38,814 bases of DNA, taken from positions 1-38,814 of the forward strand of contig PABE01000008.1 in the NCBI GenBank assembly GCA_002702725.1. Reading direction: 5' to 3'. Source of the DNA: Porticoccaceae bacterium (GTDB taxonomy: Bacteria > Pseudomonadota > Gammaproteobacteria > Pseudomonadales > Porticoccaceae). Position numbers and translations under genes: made by a program. Of the stretch, positions 17,311-25,960 are shown piece by piece. The notes beneath the pieces were generated by a model. It was not told the origin of the DNA. It made no database searches and saw only the letters and a program-made list of their open reading frames with translations. Position 1 is the first letter of the stretch, and each line of letters begins with the position of its first letter.

Positions 17311-17465
17311 CATAACAATAAGACCACTCAGCTGAATAAAAACAATAGAGAATAATAAAAGCGATACTGACTGACGGATGGCTTTTCAGGAAACAGGGGG
17401 GTTAGGACCCGTATCCATCGAAGCATCTGGCGATTAAAGGAGGCGAAAGCCTCCTTTTGCTTTTT
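17311..17465 (+). ncRNA. crcZ: CrcZ/CrcY-like catabolite-control small RNA (predicted)
   Basis: In Pseudomonas the gap between cbrB and pcnB holds crcZ, a sigma-54/CbrB-dependent RNA that sequesters Hfq/Crc and relieves catabolite repression. The same gap here has a sigma-54 promoter, no ORF and a strong terminator, giving an RNA of about 155 nt. It contains A-rich motifs of the AAnAAnAA type that bind the distal face of Hfq: AACAATAA (17314-17321), AATAAAAACAAT (17335-17346) and AATAATAA (17351-17358). They crowd into the first 50 nt. The RNA is much shorter than Pseudomonas CrcZ (about 400 nt) and has fewer CA motifs. The identity is therefore by position, promoter and motif, not by sequence similarity. 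Confidence 0.7.
17436..17465 (+). terminator. intrinsic terminator of the CrcZ-like RNA
   Basis: A perfect 9-bp stem, AAAGGAGGC (17436-17444) with GCCTCCTTT (17449-17457), is closed by a GAAA tetraloop and followed by TTGCTTTTT. This is a strong rho-independent terminator. It separates the small RNA from pcnB, so pcnB needs its own promoter in the following 100 bases, where only a poor TAAACT-type -10 element was seen. Confidence 0.88.
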
Positions 17466-17569
17466 CCCTATCCCACCACCCGCACTGCGCGACCGGGGCG
17501 ACCGCTGTTCCGTCGAGCCGTTAAGCCTGTGGTAAACTGCGCGCCTGTTTGTCAACCGACCCGTCATAG

Positions 17570-18913
17570 ATGCTCAAGAAGCTTTTCAAACTCTTTACCG
17601 CGCCCGGCAAAGCCACGACCGACCCCCAGGTATTGACCTCGGGCAACCATCCCATCAAGCGGCGGCAAATCAGCAATGGCGCGATCAAGACCATCGAAAC
17701 CCTGCAGGCCCGGGGCTATGACGCCTACCTGGTCGGCGGCTGTGTCCGCGACTTGCTCCTCGGTCGCCACCCCAAGGATTTTGATGTCGCCACCAACGCC
17801 ACCCCCGATCAGGTCAAGGAACTGTTTCGCCGCGCACGCATCGTCGGTCGCCGCTTCCAGATCGTGCATGTGTACATGGGCCGTGAGATGGTCGAAGTCA
17901 CCACCTTCCGGGCCAACCACAACGGCGGTCATCGCCAGGCTGTTCAAAGTGCCCAGGGCCAATTGCTCCGGGACAATGTCTTTGGCGATATCAATGAAGA
18001 CGCCCAGCGACGGGACTTCACCGTCAATGCCCTCTACTATCACCCGGCGGACGACACGCTTTTCGATTACGCCAACGGGCTGCCGGACATCGAGGCGCGC
18101 CAGCTGCGGATGATTGGCGATCCGGAGACCCGCTTTCGCGAGGATCCAGTGCGAATGCTGCGCGCCGCCCGTTTTGCCGCCAAACTCGATTTTTCACTGG
18201 AACCCGCCACGGCAGCACCCATTCCCGAATTGGCGCCATTGCTGTCCAACATTCCGCCGGCCCGGTTGTTCGATGAATTCCTCAAGCTGTTTCTGGCCGG
18301 CCATGCCCTCGCCACTTTCCGTGTTTTGCGGGAATATCGCCTCTTTGGCCTGTTATTCCCGGAAACCGATGAACTGCTCGCGTCGGACGACGGTTTCAAT
18401 CAGCGTTTCATCGAGCAGGCAATGCGCAATACCGACGCCAGGATTGCGGCGGGCAAACCCGTCACCCCCGCCTTCCTGCTCGCGGCGCTGCTCTGGCCAG
18501 TGGTGGTCAAGGGCGATGCCTTTTACAGGGCCAAGGGCGAGGCCCCGGCCATGGCCATGCAGAAAGCCGCCGGGCACACTGTCGCCCAGCAGGTATCGCG
18601 CATCGCCATCCCCCGTCGCTTCTCCCTGCCCATGCGGGAAATCTGGGAAATGCAGGGTCGCCTGCCCAACCGAAGCGGCCGGCGAGCGGAGCATCTCCAT
18701 TCATTACCGCGGTTTCGCGCCGCCTACGACTTCGTCCTGCTTCGGGAGCAGGCCGGAGAGATCCTGGACAACCTCGGCGATTGGTGGACCCGCTACCAGG
18801 ACGCCGACCCCGACGAGCGGGAAGCGATGGTCAGCAAGTTGGGCGGCAGATCGGGGGGCGGTCGGCGTCGCCGCCGGCCCCGCAAGCGCCCACCCGCCGG
18901 AGCCACATCTTGA
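17570..18913 (+). CDS. pcnB: poly(A) polymerase I
   Basis: This enzyme adds 3' poly(A) tails to RNA, which promotes decay. The 447-residue protein has the nucleotidyltransferase signature YLVGGCVRDLLLG followed by the catalytic HPKDFDVAT (about residues 55-75). It continues with RRDFTVNAL and a class II tRNA-nucleotidyltransferase-like RNA-binding region (DPETRFREDPVRMLRAARFA). The C-terminus is strongly basic (GGGRRRRRPRKRPP), as is usual for PcnB and unlike CCA-adding enzymes. ATG 17570 has no strong ribosome-binding site. The stop overlaps the TTG start of folK, so the two are translationally coupled. Confidence 0.93.
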   Translation: MLKKLFKLFTAPGKATTDPQVLTSGNHPIKRRQISNGAIKTIETLQARGYDAYLVGGCVRDLLLGRHPKDFDVATNATPDQVKELFRRARIVGRRFQIVHVYMGREMVEVTTFRANHNGGHRQAVQSAQGQLLRDNVFGDINEDAQRRDFTVNALYYHPADDTLFDYANGLPDIEARQLRMIGDPETRFREDPVRMLRAARFAAKLDFSLEPATAAPIPELAPLLSNIPPARLFDEFLKLFLAGHALATFRVLREYRLFGLLFPETDELLASDDGFNQRFIEQAMRNTDARIAAGKPVTPAFLLAALLWPVVVKGDAFYRAKGEAPAMAMQKAAGHTVAQQVSRIAIPRRFSLPMREIWEMQGRLPNRSGRRAEHLHSLPRFRAAYDFVLLREQAGEILDNLGDWWTRYQDADPDEREAMVSKLGGRSGGGRRRRRPRKRPPAGATS

Positions 18914-19407
18914 GAGAGCCGGCAGCTGCCTTTATCGGCATCGGCAGCAATCTTGAGCAACCCCTGACGCAGGTACGGACCGCGGTTTCGACACTGGGCG
19001 CACTGCCCGAAACCCGCCTCGACGGCGTTTCCGCCTGGTATCGCAGCAAGCCCGTCGGGCCGGTCGGACAGCCCGACTATATTAACGGTGTGGCCAGAAT
19101 CATCACCACGCTTTCCCCCCTTGGACTGCTCGCCGAACTTCAGACAATCGAAGACCGGCAGGGCCGCCGGCGCCAGCTGAAATGGGGGCCGAGAACACTG
19201 GACCTGGACATCCTGCTCTACGGCGACTGTCTGCTGAACGAAGAGACGCTCACCGTGCCTCACCCGCGCCTCGCCGAGCGCAACTTTGTCCTGTTGCCAC
19301 TTGCGGATATCGCGCCGGACCTGGTGCTGCCCGGCGGCACGCCGCTGTCATCGCTCTTGGCAAACTGTCCCTCTGGCGGTATTGTCCGGCTCTCTGACGG
19401 AGAATGA
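18910..19407 (+). CDS. folK: 2-amino-4-hydroxy-6-hydroxymethyldihydropteridine pyrophosphokinase
   Basis: HPPK transfers pyrophosphate from ATP to hydroxymethyl-dihydropterin in folate synthesis. The 165-residue length fits. FIGIGSNLEQP opens the protein, and QPDYINGVARI, the signature KWGPRTLDLDILLYG and PHPRLAERNFVL follow. The two Asp of the DLD motif are the metal ligands. The start is TTG 18910, overlapping the pcnB stop by three bases; longer readings run into pcnB. The pcnB-folK pair is conserved in gammaproteobacteria. The stop lies two bases before the GTG of the next gene. Confidence 0.92.
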   Translation: MREPAAAFIGIGSNLEQPLTQVRTAVSTLGALPETRLDGVSAWYRSKPVGPVGQPDYINGVARIITTLSPLGLLAELQTIEDRQGRRRQLKWGPRTLDLDILLYGDCLLNEETLTVPHPRLAERNFVLLPLADIAPDLVLPGGTPLSSLLANCPSGGIVRLSDGE

Positions 19408-19408
19408 T

Positions 19409-20092
19409 GTGGAATCGCTCATCAACGATATCAGCCTCGACTTGAGCGCCGTGGAACTGCCCCGCTTTATTGCGGTGGAGGGCCCCATCGGTGTCGGCAA
19501 GACAACACTGGCCAAGCGTCTGGCCCACACATTCAACTACGACACCCTGCTCGAACAGGCGGAAGAAAACCCGTTTCTGGAAAAGTTCTACACAGACCGC
19601 CGTTCGGCAGCGCTGCCGACACAACTGTTTTTTCTTTTTCAGCGCGTCAAGCAACTGCAAAGCCTGCGCCAGGGGGATATTTTTCAGCCGGTGCGGATCG
19701 CCGATTTCCTGATTGACAAGGACCCGCTGTTCGCCCAGGTCACCCTCGACGAGGACGAGTTGCGCCTTTATCACACTGTCTATGAACAGCTGATGGTGGA
19801 TGCCCCGAGGCCGGACCTGGTTATTTATCTGCAGGCGCCCACCGATGTCTTACTGGAACGTATCGAAAGGCGGGGCAATCGGATGGAACAGCATATCGAT
19901 CCCAATTATCTGCGGGTGCTCAACGATACGTATACACAGTATTTCTATTACTATGATCGGGCACCGCTGCTGATCGTCAACGCCACGGAAATTGACCTGG
20001 TCGACAACGAAGCCGACTATCACAACCTGGTAAATTATCTGCTCACCATCAAGACCGGGCGCCATTACTACAACCCCTCACCCCATGTATAA
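19409..20092 (+). CDS. deoxynucleoside kinase
   Basis: This 227-residue P-loop kinase has Walker A GPIGVGKT at about 25-32. It also has the family features ENPFLEKFY, FLFQRVKQL, IADFLIDKDPLFAQ and the lid-region arginines in LERIERRGNRMEQ. The family phosphorylates deoxynucleosides (deoxyadenosine/deoxyguanosine type) with ATP, salvaging DNA precursors. GTG 19409, with GGAG upstream, is chosen because the protein then starts shortly before the P-loop, as in relatives. A longer ORF from 19286 is only antiphase folK sequence. A kinase of this kind sits between folK and panB in many gammaproteobacteria. Substrate preference cannot be told from sequence. Confidence 0.88.
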   Translation: MESLINDISLDLSAVELPRFIAVEGPIGVGKTTLAKRLAHTFNYDTLLEQAEENPFLEKFYTDRRSAALPTQLFFLFQRVKQLQSLRQGDIFQPVRIADFLIDKDPLFAQVTLDEDELRLYHTVYEQLMVDAPRPDLVIYLQAPTDVLLERIERRGNRMEQHIDPNYLRVLNDTYTQYFYYYDRAPLLIVNATEIDLVDNEADYHNLVNYLLTIKTGRHYYNPSPHV

Positions 20093-20146
20093 GGTCAGGT
20101 CCCCCCACCCTCGATCGATTACGCCCAGAGCGACAGGAGAATGCCC

Positions 20147-20938
20147 ATGAAAGCCATCACACTGGCTACCCTGCAGGCAATGAAGGCCAATCGGGAAAAG
20201 TTCGCGGTCCTGACCGCCTATGATGCATCGTTTGCCCAACAGGCGGAAAAGGCCGGAATTGAGGTTCTTCTGGTGGGTGACTCACTGGGTAACGTGATTC
20301 TCGGACACAACAGTACTGTCCCCGTCAGCCTGGCGGACATGCTCCATCACACCGCGGCGGTCAGCCGCGGCAACAGTAAGTCCCTGCTCATTGCCGACCT
20401 GCCCTACATGACCTACGCCACCCCGGAGCAGGCCATGGAAAACGCCACTCGACTGATGCAGAGCGGTGCCCAGGTGGTGAAGCTGGAGGGCGGAGCCTGG
20501 CTGGAAGATACGGTGCGCAAACTGGCTGAGCGCGGCGTGCCGGTATGTGCCCACCTGGGACTGACACCACAGTCAGTGCATAAACTGGGGGGCTATAAGG
20601 TTCAGGGCAAAGGGGAGGAAGCCGGACAAAAAATGCTGGATGACGCCCTGTGTCTTGCCGCGGCGGGGGCAGATCTGCTGGTGCTGGAATGTGTGCCGAC
20701 CGCTTTGGCCAGCAAAATCAGTGACCAGCTGTCAATTCCTGTCATCGGTATTGGCGCCGGCCCGGGCACCGACGCCCAGGTACTGGTGGTCTACGATATG
20801 TTGGGCCTGTCGCCCCGTGTACCGCGCTTCACCAGGAATTTTCTGGCCGAGACCGGCTCCATCCAGGGCGCCATGGAGGCCTACGGGGAGGCGGTGCGCA
20901 ACGGCACTTTTCCTGCCCCGGAGCACTGCTTCCAGTAA
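20147..20938 (+). CDS. panB: 3-methyl-2-oxobutanoate hydroxymethyltransferase
   Basis: PanB makes ketopantoate from 2-oxoisovalerate and methylene-tetrahydrofolate, the first committed step to pantothenate and CoA. The 263-residue protein shows LTAYDASFA, the metal-binding VGDSLGN, IADLPYMTY, VKLEGG, HLGLTPQSV and IGIGAGPGTDAQ, all in the expected order. The ATG at 20141 abuts AGGAGA, so the ATG at 20147, seven bases from AGGAG, is the better start. In most relatives panC follows directly. Here the next gene is on the opposite strand and its stop codon touches the panB stop (20936-20938 against 20939-20941). Confidence 0.95.
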   Translation: MKAITLATLQAMKANREKFAVLTAYDASFAQQAEKAGIEVLLVGDSLGNVILGHNSTVPVSLADMLHHTAAVSRGNSKSLLIADLPYMTYATPEQAMENATRLMQSGAQVVKLEGGAWLEDTVRKLAERGVPVCAHLGLTPQSVHKLGGYKVQGKGEEAGQKMLDDALCLAAAGADLLVLECVPTALASKISDQLSIPVIGIGAGPGTDAQVLVVYDMLGLSPRVPRFTRNFLAETGSIQGAMEAYGEAVRNGTFPAPEHCFQ

Positions 20939-22399
20939 TCAGAAGCTGTAGCGAATCGCGCCGTAGGCGTTGCTGTTACGCTCAAACTGACCGAAAAAGG
21001 TATTACTATCCTGCCCCGTGAACAGGTTCATACCACCTTCCAGTCGCCAATTATCGGTGAGTTTGTAACTCACCTTGGGCCGCCAGTAACTGTCGCGATC
21101 CGTGGGCGAATAAAACACAAACAGACTCAGTGTCAGGTTCTGATGAAGGGCAAGCCGCGTGAGTCGGGCCGTAACCACCTGGCGATGCTCATCCCGTGAC
21201 CGCTGGCCTGACGGCAATGTATCGCGATAGTCGCTGTAGTCCGCCATGGATTCCACATAGTACTGAAGGGCCAGGGTGGTATCCGGCACCAATTCCCATT
21301 CATAGCCAAGCAGTCCCCGCCACTCGCTGTTGTTGACCAGGGGGTCGGTGCCATCGCTGTCGTCCCGGGAATGATAGTAGCCGAGCTCGACACTGACGAT
21401 ACCGGGCCCCATGGGGCCGCGCGCGCTGGCGCCAAACACATCCAGCGCAGGGAAAACACCTCTGCCGGTTGTCGCATCGAAGCCGCCCGGGCTTTTCCAG
21501 AAACCGCGATAGCCGTACAGCGCGATTTCGTAGCTCTGCAAGGTTCGGTAAAGCCGCAACGCCCACTCATCGTCCTGCCATATGCGATCCCTGTCGTTCA
21601 CCTCAAGCACCTGGTGACCGCCAACCACTGTTCCCTGCAGCGGGCTGTAATAGGACAGGCGCCGGCCGTCGATAAAGCGGTCGGCGTCAAAGCGCGGCAC
21701 ATAGATGAGATTGACGTTGAACAGCGACGTGTAGCCACCCACGCGAAGGGCATCCGAGGGTGCCTTGAGATACTGCTCATCGCGGCCGGCAAGGAAACTG
21801 TTCCAATCCTTGGCAAACAGGTCATTGATAAACAGCAGATCACCCACTCCCCAGGTCAGGATCTGCCGCCCCGCCTTTATATCGAGGCTGGAACCCAGAC
21901 GGCGCTGGATCCAAAGCTCGCGCAGATCAAGCCAGCCGCGGCCGGTTTCCAGGTCGAGGTGCTGGTTGGGTTCGATATCGTCGTAGAGCAGGTCCGCCGT
22001 CCCCTTGGCGGTCCAGCCCTGCCAGGCGAAATCCCGGGATACCTCCAGCCGCGCTTCACTGGCGGAGGCACGCCGCTGATCGATAGGAGCATTGACCCGG
22101 GTTCCGGCACGCAACTCGGCAAACCCGATGATGCCCAGCCGGCGGGCGAGGGTGGTTTCCGTCGTCGCGGACATGCCCTCCCCGGGCCAGTCATCGGTGG
22201 ACTCGGGCCAGGCGGGCCCGACACTGTCCATACCGGTGGGAAGTTCGGGCTCACCATTGCCTTCCCGTTCGCTCTCCGCAGGCGACACCGGCCCGTCGTC
22301 GAGCCCCGACGGCAGATCCGGTTCCTGGGCAAGCAGGAAGCAGGGTATCAGAACCATCACTGCGCAAAGCCCGGGAATCAGCCCAGCTTTAACACCCAT
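20939..22399 (-). CDS. predicted outer-membrane beta-barrel protein of RND/LolA operon
   Basis: The 486-residue protein begins with a signal peptide (residues 1-24, ending LLA). An acidic, Pro/Gly-rich linker (about 25-85) follows, then alternating amphipathic strands to the end. It ends in Phe after aromatic-alternating strands (YGAIRYSF), the usual signal for outer-membrane insertion. Features such as KAGRQILTWGVGDLLFINDLF and QRRLGSSLDIK resemble DUF1302/alginate-export-like barrels found next to RND/MMPL pumps. It is the last gene of the three-gene operon and begins 13 nt after the LolA-like gene. It could be the outer-membrane component or receptor of the pump. ATG 22399 is chosen over an upstream start that would precede the signal peptide. 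Confidence 0.75.
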   Translation of the reverse strand: MGVKAGLIPGLCAVMVLIPCFLLAQEPDLPSGLDDGPVSPAESEREGNGEPELPTGMDSVGPAWPESTDDWPGEGMSATTETTLARRLGIIGFAELRAGTRVNAPIDQRRASASEARLEVSRDFAWQGWTAKGTADLLYDDIEPNQHLDLETGRGWLDLRELWIQRRLGSSLDIKAGRQILTWGVGDLLFINDLFAKDWNSFLAGRDEQYLKAPSDALRVGGYTSLFNVNLIYVPRFDADRFIDGRRLSYYSPLQGTVVGGHQVLEVNDRDRIWQDDEWALRLYRTLQSYEIALYGYRGFWKSPGGFDATTGRGVFPALDVFGASARGPMGPGIVSVELGYYHSRDDSDGTDPLVNNSEWRGLLGYEWELVPDTTLALQYYVESMADYSDYRDTLPSGQRSRDEHRQVVTARLTRLALHQNLTLSLFVFYSPTDRDSYWRPKVSYKLTDNWRLEGGMNLFTGQDSNTFFGQFERNSNAYGAIRYSF

Positions 22400-22412
22400 A
22401 TGCTCTCTCGCG

Positions 22413-23237
22413 TTAACGCAGGTAGTTGACGGGGGGCGCGCGCAGGAAACGTTCGGTGAAAATTTCCTCCGGCAAGCCAATATCGTAGCTGACCTGGCTG
22501 TAGCGCATCCGGGTCACACCGCCGGTTTTCAGGTTCTCCATGCTGGCCTCAGTGACCGTGGGATAACCCTGAACCGTTTCCACCTTGAGCGCCCTGGCAA
22601 CCCGGTACTTGTCGCCGTTGGTATCGTAGAACTCGATCTGCACCGGGATGAAGGACTCCTTGTGCACGTACATATCGTAGTAGCTGAACTCGACACTGGC
22701 GGGATCCTTGGGCGTGTGTCGCAGGACGTAATAATTGTCAGTGGTTTTCAATAACTCGTGATCGTCGGCGTCGACACTGCGGCCACTGACGTCCTCATAG
22801 AAGTAGTCGGAACCGACAAAACTGGTGCGCTTGTCACTGGCGGCGATTCGCTTGACCAGGTCAAGCGCCGGCAGATAGAGCCAGCGGTCGTCGTCGGTAT
22901 CGGTTTTTTTATGCACCAGGAACACCATCTTGTTGACATCGCTGGGGCGGTGAAAGTAGACATACAACTTTTGTTCGCCGAGATACCCCCGGTCGTCGAT
23001 GGATTCGCTGTCGCTATCGTCCCGACGCAGGATCGTAAAGCTGCGCTGACGTTTCCGGCCCTGGTTATCGGTAATCAGCATCTGCACCTGGGCACGGCCA
23101 TCCTTGCCCAGGAAATAGGCGACGTGGTTGGCACGGTGAACAATCTCGTCCACGTCCGGGGCCGTATCCGTCTGTGCCCAGGCGAGCGATATCATCAGCA
23201 GCGGGGCAATCCCCACCCATCGAATAAAAACATTCAT
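22413..23237 (-). CDS. outer membrane lipoprotein-sorting protein (LolA-like, COG2834)
   Basis: This 274-residue periplasmic protein has a signal peptide (1-21, cleaved after LAWA). Its predicted LolA/LolB-like fold is an open barrel that holds lipid acyl chains. Typical blocks are KDGRAQVQMLITD, LYVYFHRPSDVNKMVFLVHKK, DDRWLYLPALDLVKRIA and GSDYFYEDVSGR. Such proteins are regularly encoded beside MMPL-family pumps and are thought to pass a lipid-like substrate between inner and outer membranes. It overlaps the pump gene by four bases, so the stoichiometry is likely coupled. It is not the housekeeping LolA. Confidence 0.85.
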   Translation of the reverse strand: MNVFIRWVGIAPLLMISLAWAQTDTAPDVDEIVHRANHVAYFLGKDGRAQVQMLITDNQGRKRQRSFTILRRDDSDSESIDDRGYLGEQKLYVYFHRPSDVNKMVFLVHKKTDTDDDRWLYLPALDLVKRIAASDKRTSFVGSDYFYEDVSGRSVDADDHELLKTTDNYYVLRHTPKDPASVEFSYYDMYVHKESFIPVQIEFYDTNGDKYRVARALKVETVQGYPTVTEASMENLKTGGVTRMRYSQVSYDIGLPEEIFTERFLRAPPVNYLR

Positions 23238-25906
23238 TGGCGTTCTCCCTCAACGTTGGCAAACAGCCATTTTTGAACCAGTTGAATCAGCGCCGGCATA
23301 AGAATCAGGGTGGCCAATCCGGCGGACAGAATAATCGCGGCAATAAAAACACCCACCGTCTGGTAGGGCACAAGGGGTGCCGCCAGCAGCGGCAAAAAGC
23401 CGGCGCCTAGCACGATGGCATTGCGGGTAATGGCCCTGGCCGGCTCCCCGAAAACATGGGGAATTGCCGCCTTCCAGCTGCCGTTTCGCGCCACCGCCTC
23501 CTTGCTGCGGGCCAGAAAATGAATGGCATAGTCAACCGCAAGCCCCAAACTCAAGGCACTGAGGATGGCAACGGGCATATCGTAGTCCTTACCGATCAGG
23601 CCGATGATGCCGTAGATCAATCCCACGGTAATCGTCAGCGGGATCATCGACAAAACGCCGGCCAGCACAGAGCGGAACAGTACGACCATCATGAGCAGCA
23701 CGACCGCGAAGGAACCCAGAAAGGAAGTCAGCATGCCGGTGACCATCTTGTCCTGCCACACCACGTTAATGTAGGTCAGCCCGAACCATTCGGCATCTAT
23801 ACCGTAGGGTGCCGGATTGTCGGCAAGGAACCGGTCGAGATCGGCGATCACCGCCTCCATATCCTGGTTATCACCGCTGGTGAGCTGCAGCCACAGATTG
23901 GCGTGACGGTAGTCCGGGGTGACGAAATGCCACAAGTCCTGTGGCCGGTGACTGTTCTGGTAGGTGATCAGGGTCTGGCCGATGGCGTTACTTGAGTCAG
24001 GGATACGAAATGCCTCGGCGCTTCCCAGCAGCAGCTCCCGGTGGACGGTCTTGACCACGTCGACCAGCGAATTAATTTTGCCCACATGGCCGTTGGCAAG
24101 AAGATGATTTTGAAGTGCATCCATCCAGATCAGTGTCTCAGGCTGTTTGAACACTTCCTGTCGCTGGCGGATGCCATCCAGGAGCAACAACAGGTCATCC
24201 CAGGCAAAATAGTCATCGCCGCCGGCCTCCGCCATGGCCTCTTCCACCTGCCCCGTCAGATGCTCCAGGGCGTCGCTCTGGCTGACGTCGCGCTGGGCAA
24301 GGCTGCGTACGCTCTCTTCAAACTGTGCGTATACCCCCGAGGAAAGTCCACTTTGAACAGCACTTTTGCGTCGTGATTCGAGCTCGGAGAGAACAGTCTC
24401 CATCTCGAATTTCTCATCCACCGCCGCGGGAATGAGGGACAAATACGCCATATAGGTACCGCCGAAATGTTCGTTCAGCACCCTGTCGGCAATGCGAATC
24501 TCATGTCGCTCGTCAAACCATTTTGTCGGGTTGTCATTGATACGAATGAGCGTAATGCCATAGGCGGATACGCCACACAGCAGCAGCGTTAGCGCCAGAA
24601 CCCAACCCGGTCGACGGGTAGAACCCCGTCCAATGGCCTGCAGGAAGCGGCCCAGCAGGGTGTGATCCTGTTCCCCTTCGCTGCCGACATGGCCATAGCC
24701 CTCCAGCTTGCTTTCGGGAATGAGCATTACAAAGGCGGGAATAAACAGGATCGTCAACAACCAGGCGGTGAAGACACCGATGGCCACGAAGACGCCGAAT
24801 ACCTGAACCGGCGGAATCGGCGTTAGCGCCAGGGAAGCGAAACCGGCCATGGTGGTCAGGGTGGTAAACAGCATCGGCGCGAACAGAGCATGCATCACCT
24901 CCTGAAGCGTCTTGCGGCGGTCCTTATGCACCGGATAGCGATCGAAAAACTCCGACAGAATATGAATGGCATCGAGCACCGCGATGGGCATGACGAAAAT
25001 GGGGATCATCGAGCTCATGATATGGATGGTGTTGCCGGAAATGACCAGCAAGGCCATGGTGACAATGGAACTGACCATTGCCACAATCATCGGCGACACC
25101 ACCAGAACGAGTTTTTTGAAAAACCACCAGAGCAGCAGAAAAATGGTCAGCATTGCCAGCGGGGCGGAAATGGCCATCTGGATAAACATCTCCACACCAA
25201 AGGTGTCTTCGGCCACCGGCAACCCGGTAATAAACACCTGATCCGCCCCGTCCCAATCGCTGACATAGTCCCGCAGGGCAGTGCTGATTCTGTACGACAG
25301 GGTTTTGCTCGTGATGGGCAAATAAAGCGCAATGGCCTTGCCGTCTTCGGAAACCAGGGTGCCATTGAGGAAGGGAATATTCTGTGCCCGCTCACGAATG
25401 GCGATCGCCGCCTCCTCCGTGGCCGGCGGCGTCGCCATCAGCCAGGAAAAATTCACCGTCCCCGGACCGCCCTGCTCGATATTATCCACCGTGGACGGGG
25501 CGATCATGTCCACTTCCACCACCCCCTCCTGCCGATCGGGATCAACGGCGCTCGGCCAGGTGAGCGTTTTCGCGTACTCGGTCAGATCATAAATACGCCT
25601 GAGCGAGTCGGGATTAAACACCCCCTGGGGGTGCTCTTCATTGACCACCCCCACAACAATTATGTCGGACAGGGCAAACACGTCCTTGTTGTGGTCGTGA
25701 AACAGCCGCACAGGTTCTTCCCTGGACAGCATGTTCTCGGGGTCGGTATCGACGGTAACGGGCTTCAGATAGGGCAGGTCGACAAAACTGGGAACCACCG
25801 CCACAAGCGCAAGCACCAGGGTTATCCAGACCATCACCCTGGCCACCGACTTCGGGTGATTCAGGGCGAAGTAAACGGCCCGGTCGGCAAGCATTTTGGT
25901 AGCCAT
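23234..25906 (-). CDS. RND superfamily (MMPL/HpnN-type) exporter
   Basis: This 890-residue proton-driven pump has a first membrane helix at about 23-45, a periplasmic loop of about 200 residues, and six helices (about 240-420). The pattern repeats: a single helix near 455, a second periplasmic domain, then the last helices (about 740-880). MMPL-type motifs include PIAVLDAIHILSEFFDRYPV and LGLAVDYAIHFLARSKEAV, in which an Asp of each transmembrane repeat should carry protons. The family exports lipids, sterol-like or hydrophobic molecules. ATG 25906 is chosen, with AGGA seven bases upstream and a sigma-70 promoter before it. A GTG at 25933 lies inside the -10 element and is rejected. It is the first gene of the three-gene operon. 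Confidence 0.9.
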   Translation of the reverse strand: MATKMLADRAVYFALNHPKSVARVMVWITLVLALVAVVPSFVDLPYLKPVTVDTDPENMLSREEPVRLFHDHNKDVFALSDIIVVGVVNEEHPQGVFNPDSLRRIYDLTEYAKTLTWPSAVDPDRQEGVVEVDMIAPSTVDNIEQGGPGTVNFSWLMATPPATEEAAIAIRERAQNIPFLNGTLVSEDGKAIALYLPITSKTLSYRISTALRDYVSDWDGADQVFITGLPVAEDTFGVEMFIQMAISAPLAMLTIFLLLWWFFKKLVLVVSPMIVAMVSSIVTMALLVISGNTIHIMSSMIPIFVMPIAVLDAIHILSEFFDRYPVHKDRRKTLQEVMHALFAPMLFTTLTTMAGFASLALTPIPPVQVFGVFVAIGVFTAWLLTILFIPAFVMLIPESKLEGYGHVGSEGEQDHTLLGRFLQAIGRGSTRRPGWVLALTLLLCGVSAYGITLIRINDNPTKWFDERHEIRIADRVLNEHFGGTYMAYLSLIPAAVDEKFEMETVLSELESRRKSAVQSGLSSGVYAQFEESVRSLAQRDVSQSDALEHLTGQVEEAMAEAGGDDYFAWDDLLLLLDGIRQRQEVFKQPETLIWMDALQNHLLANGHVGKINSLVDVVKTVHRELLLGSAEAFRIPDSSNAIGQTLITYQNSHRPQDLWHFVTPDYRHANLWLQLTSGDNQDMEAVIADLDRFLADNPAPYGIDAEWFGLTYINVVWQDKMVTGMLTSFLGSFAVVLLMMVVLFRSVLAGVLSMIPLTITVGLIYGIIGLIGKDYDMPVAILSALSLGLAVDYAIHFLARSKEAVARNGSWKAAIPHVFGEPARAITRNAIVLGAGFLPLLAAPLVPYQTVGVFIAAIILSAGLATLILMPALIQLVQKWLFANVEGERQ

Positions 25907-25927
25907 TGCGTGATCCTGATTTTTTGA

Positions 25928-25956
25928 TTGCACTAATATTAGATATTGCTTATATT
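25928..25956 (+). promoter_or_regulatory. promoter of the ArsR-family gene
   Basis: TTGCAC (25928-25933) and TATATT (25951-25956) are separated by exactly 17 bases. Transcription would begin near 25963, leaving a leader of about 22 bases. It overlaps the opposing promoter and the palindromic operator. Confidence 0.65.
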
Positions 25957-25960
25957 AGTG
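25931..25960. promoter_or_regulatory. palindromic operator for the ArsR-family repressor
   Basis: CACTAATAT (25931-25939) and ATATTAGTG (25952-25960) form a perfect 9-bp inverted repeat around a 12-base AT-rich spacer, the size and composition of ArsR/SmtB-family operators. It covers the region between the -35 and -10 boxes of both divergent promoters, so binding would block both. Confidence 0.75.

Noticed and set aside
21371-22429. 352-codon open frame on the plus strand
   Set aside because: It is antisense to the outer-membrane barrel gene and has no recognisable motif or ribosome-binding site.
24890-25927. 345-codon open frame on the plus strand
   Set aside because: It is antisense to the RND pump gene, and its composition (many His, Asn, Gly) is that of a mirror frame.
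25907-25933. GTG 25933 as start of the RND pump
   Set aside because: The codon falls inside the operator and next to the -10 box, upstream of the likely transcription start. ATG 25906 has AGGA at the right distance.
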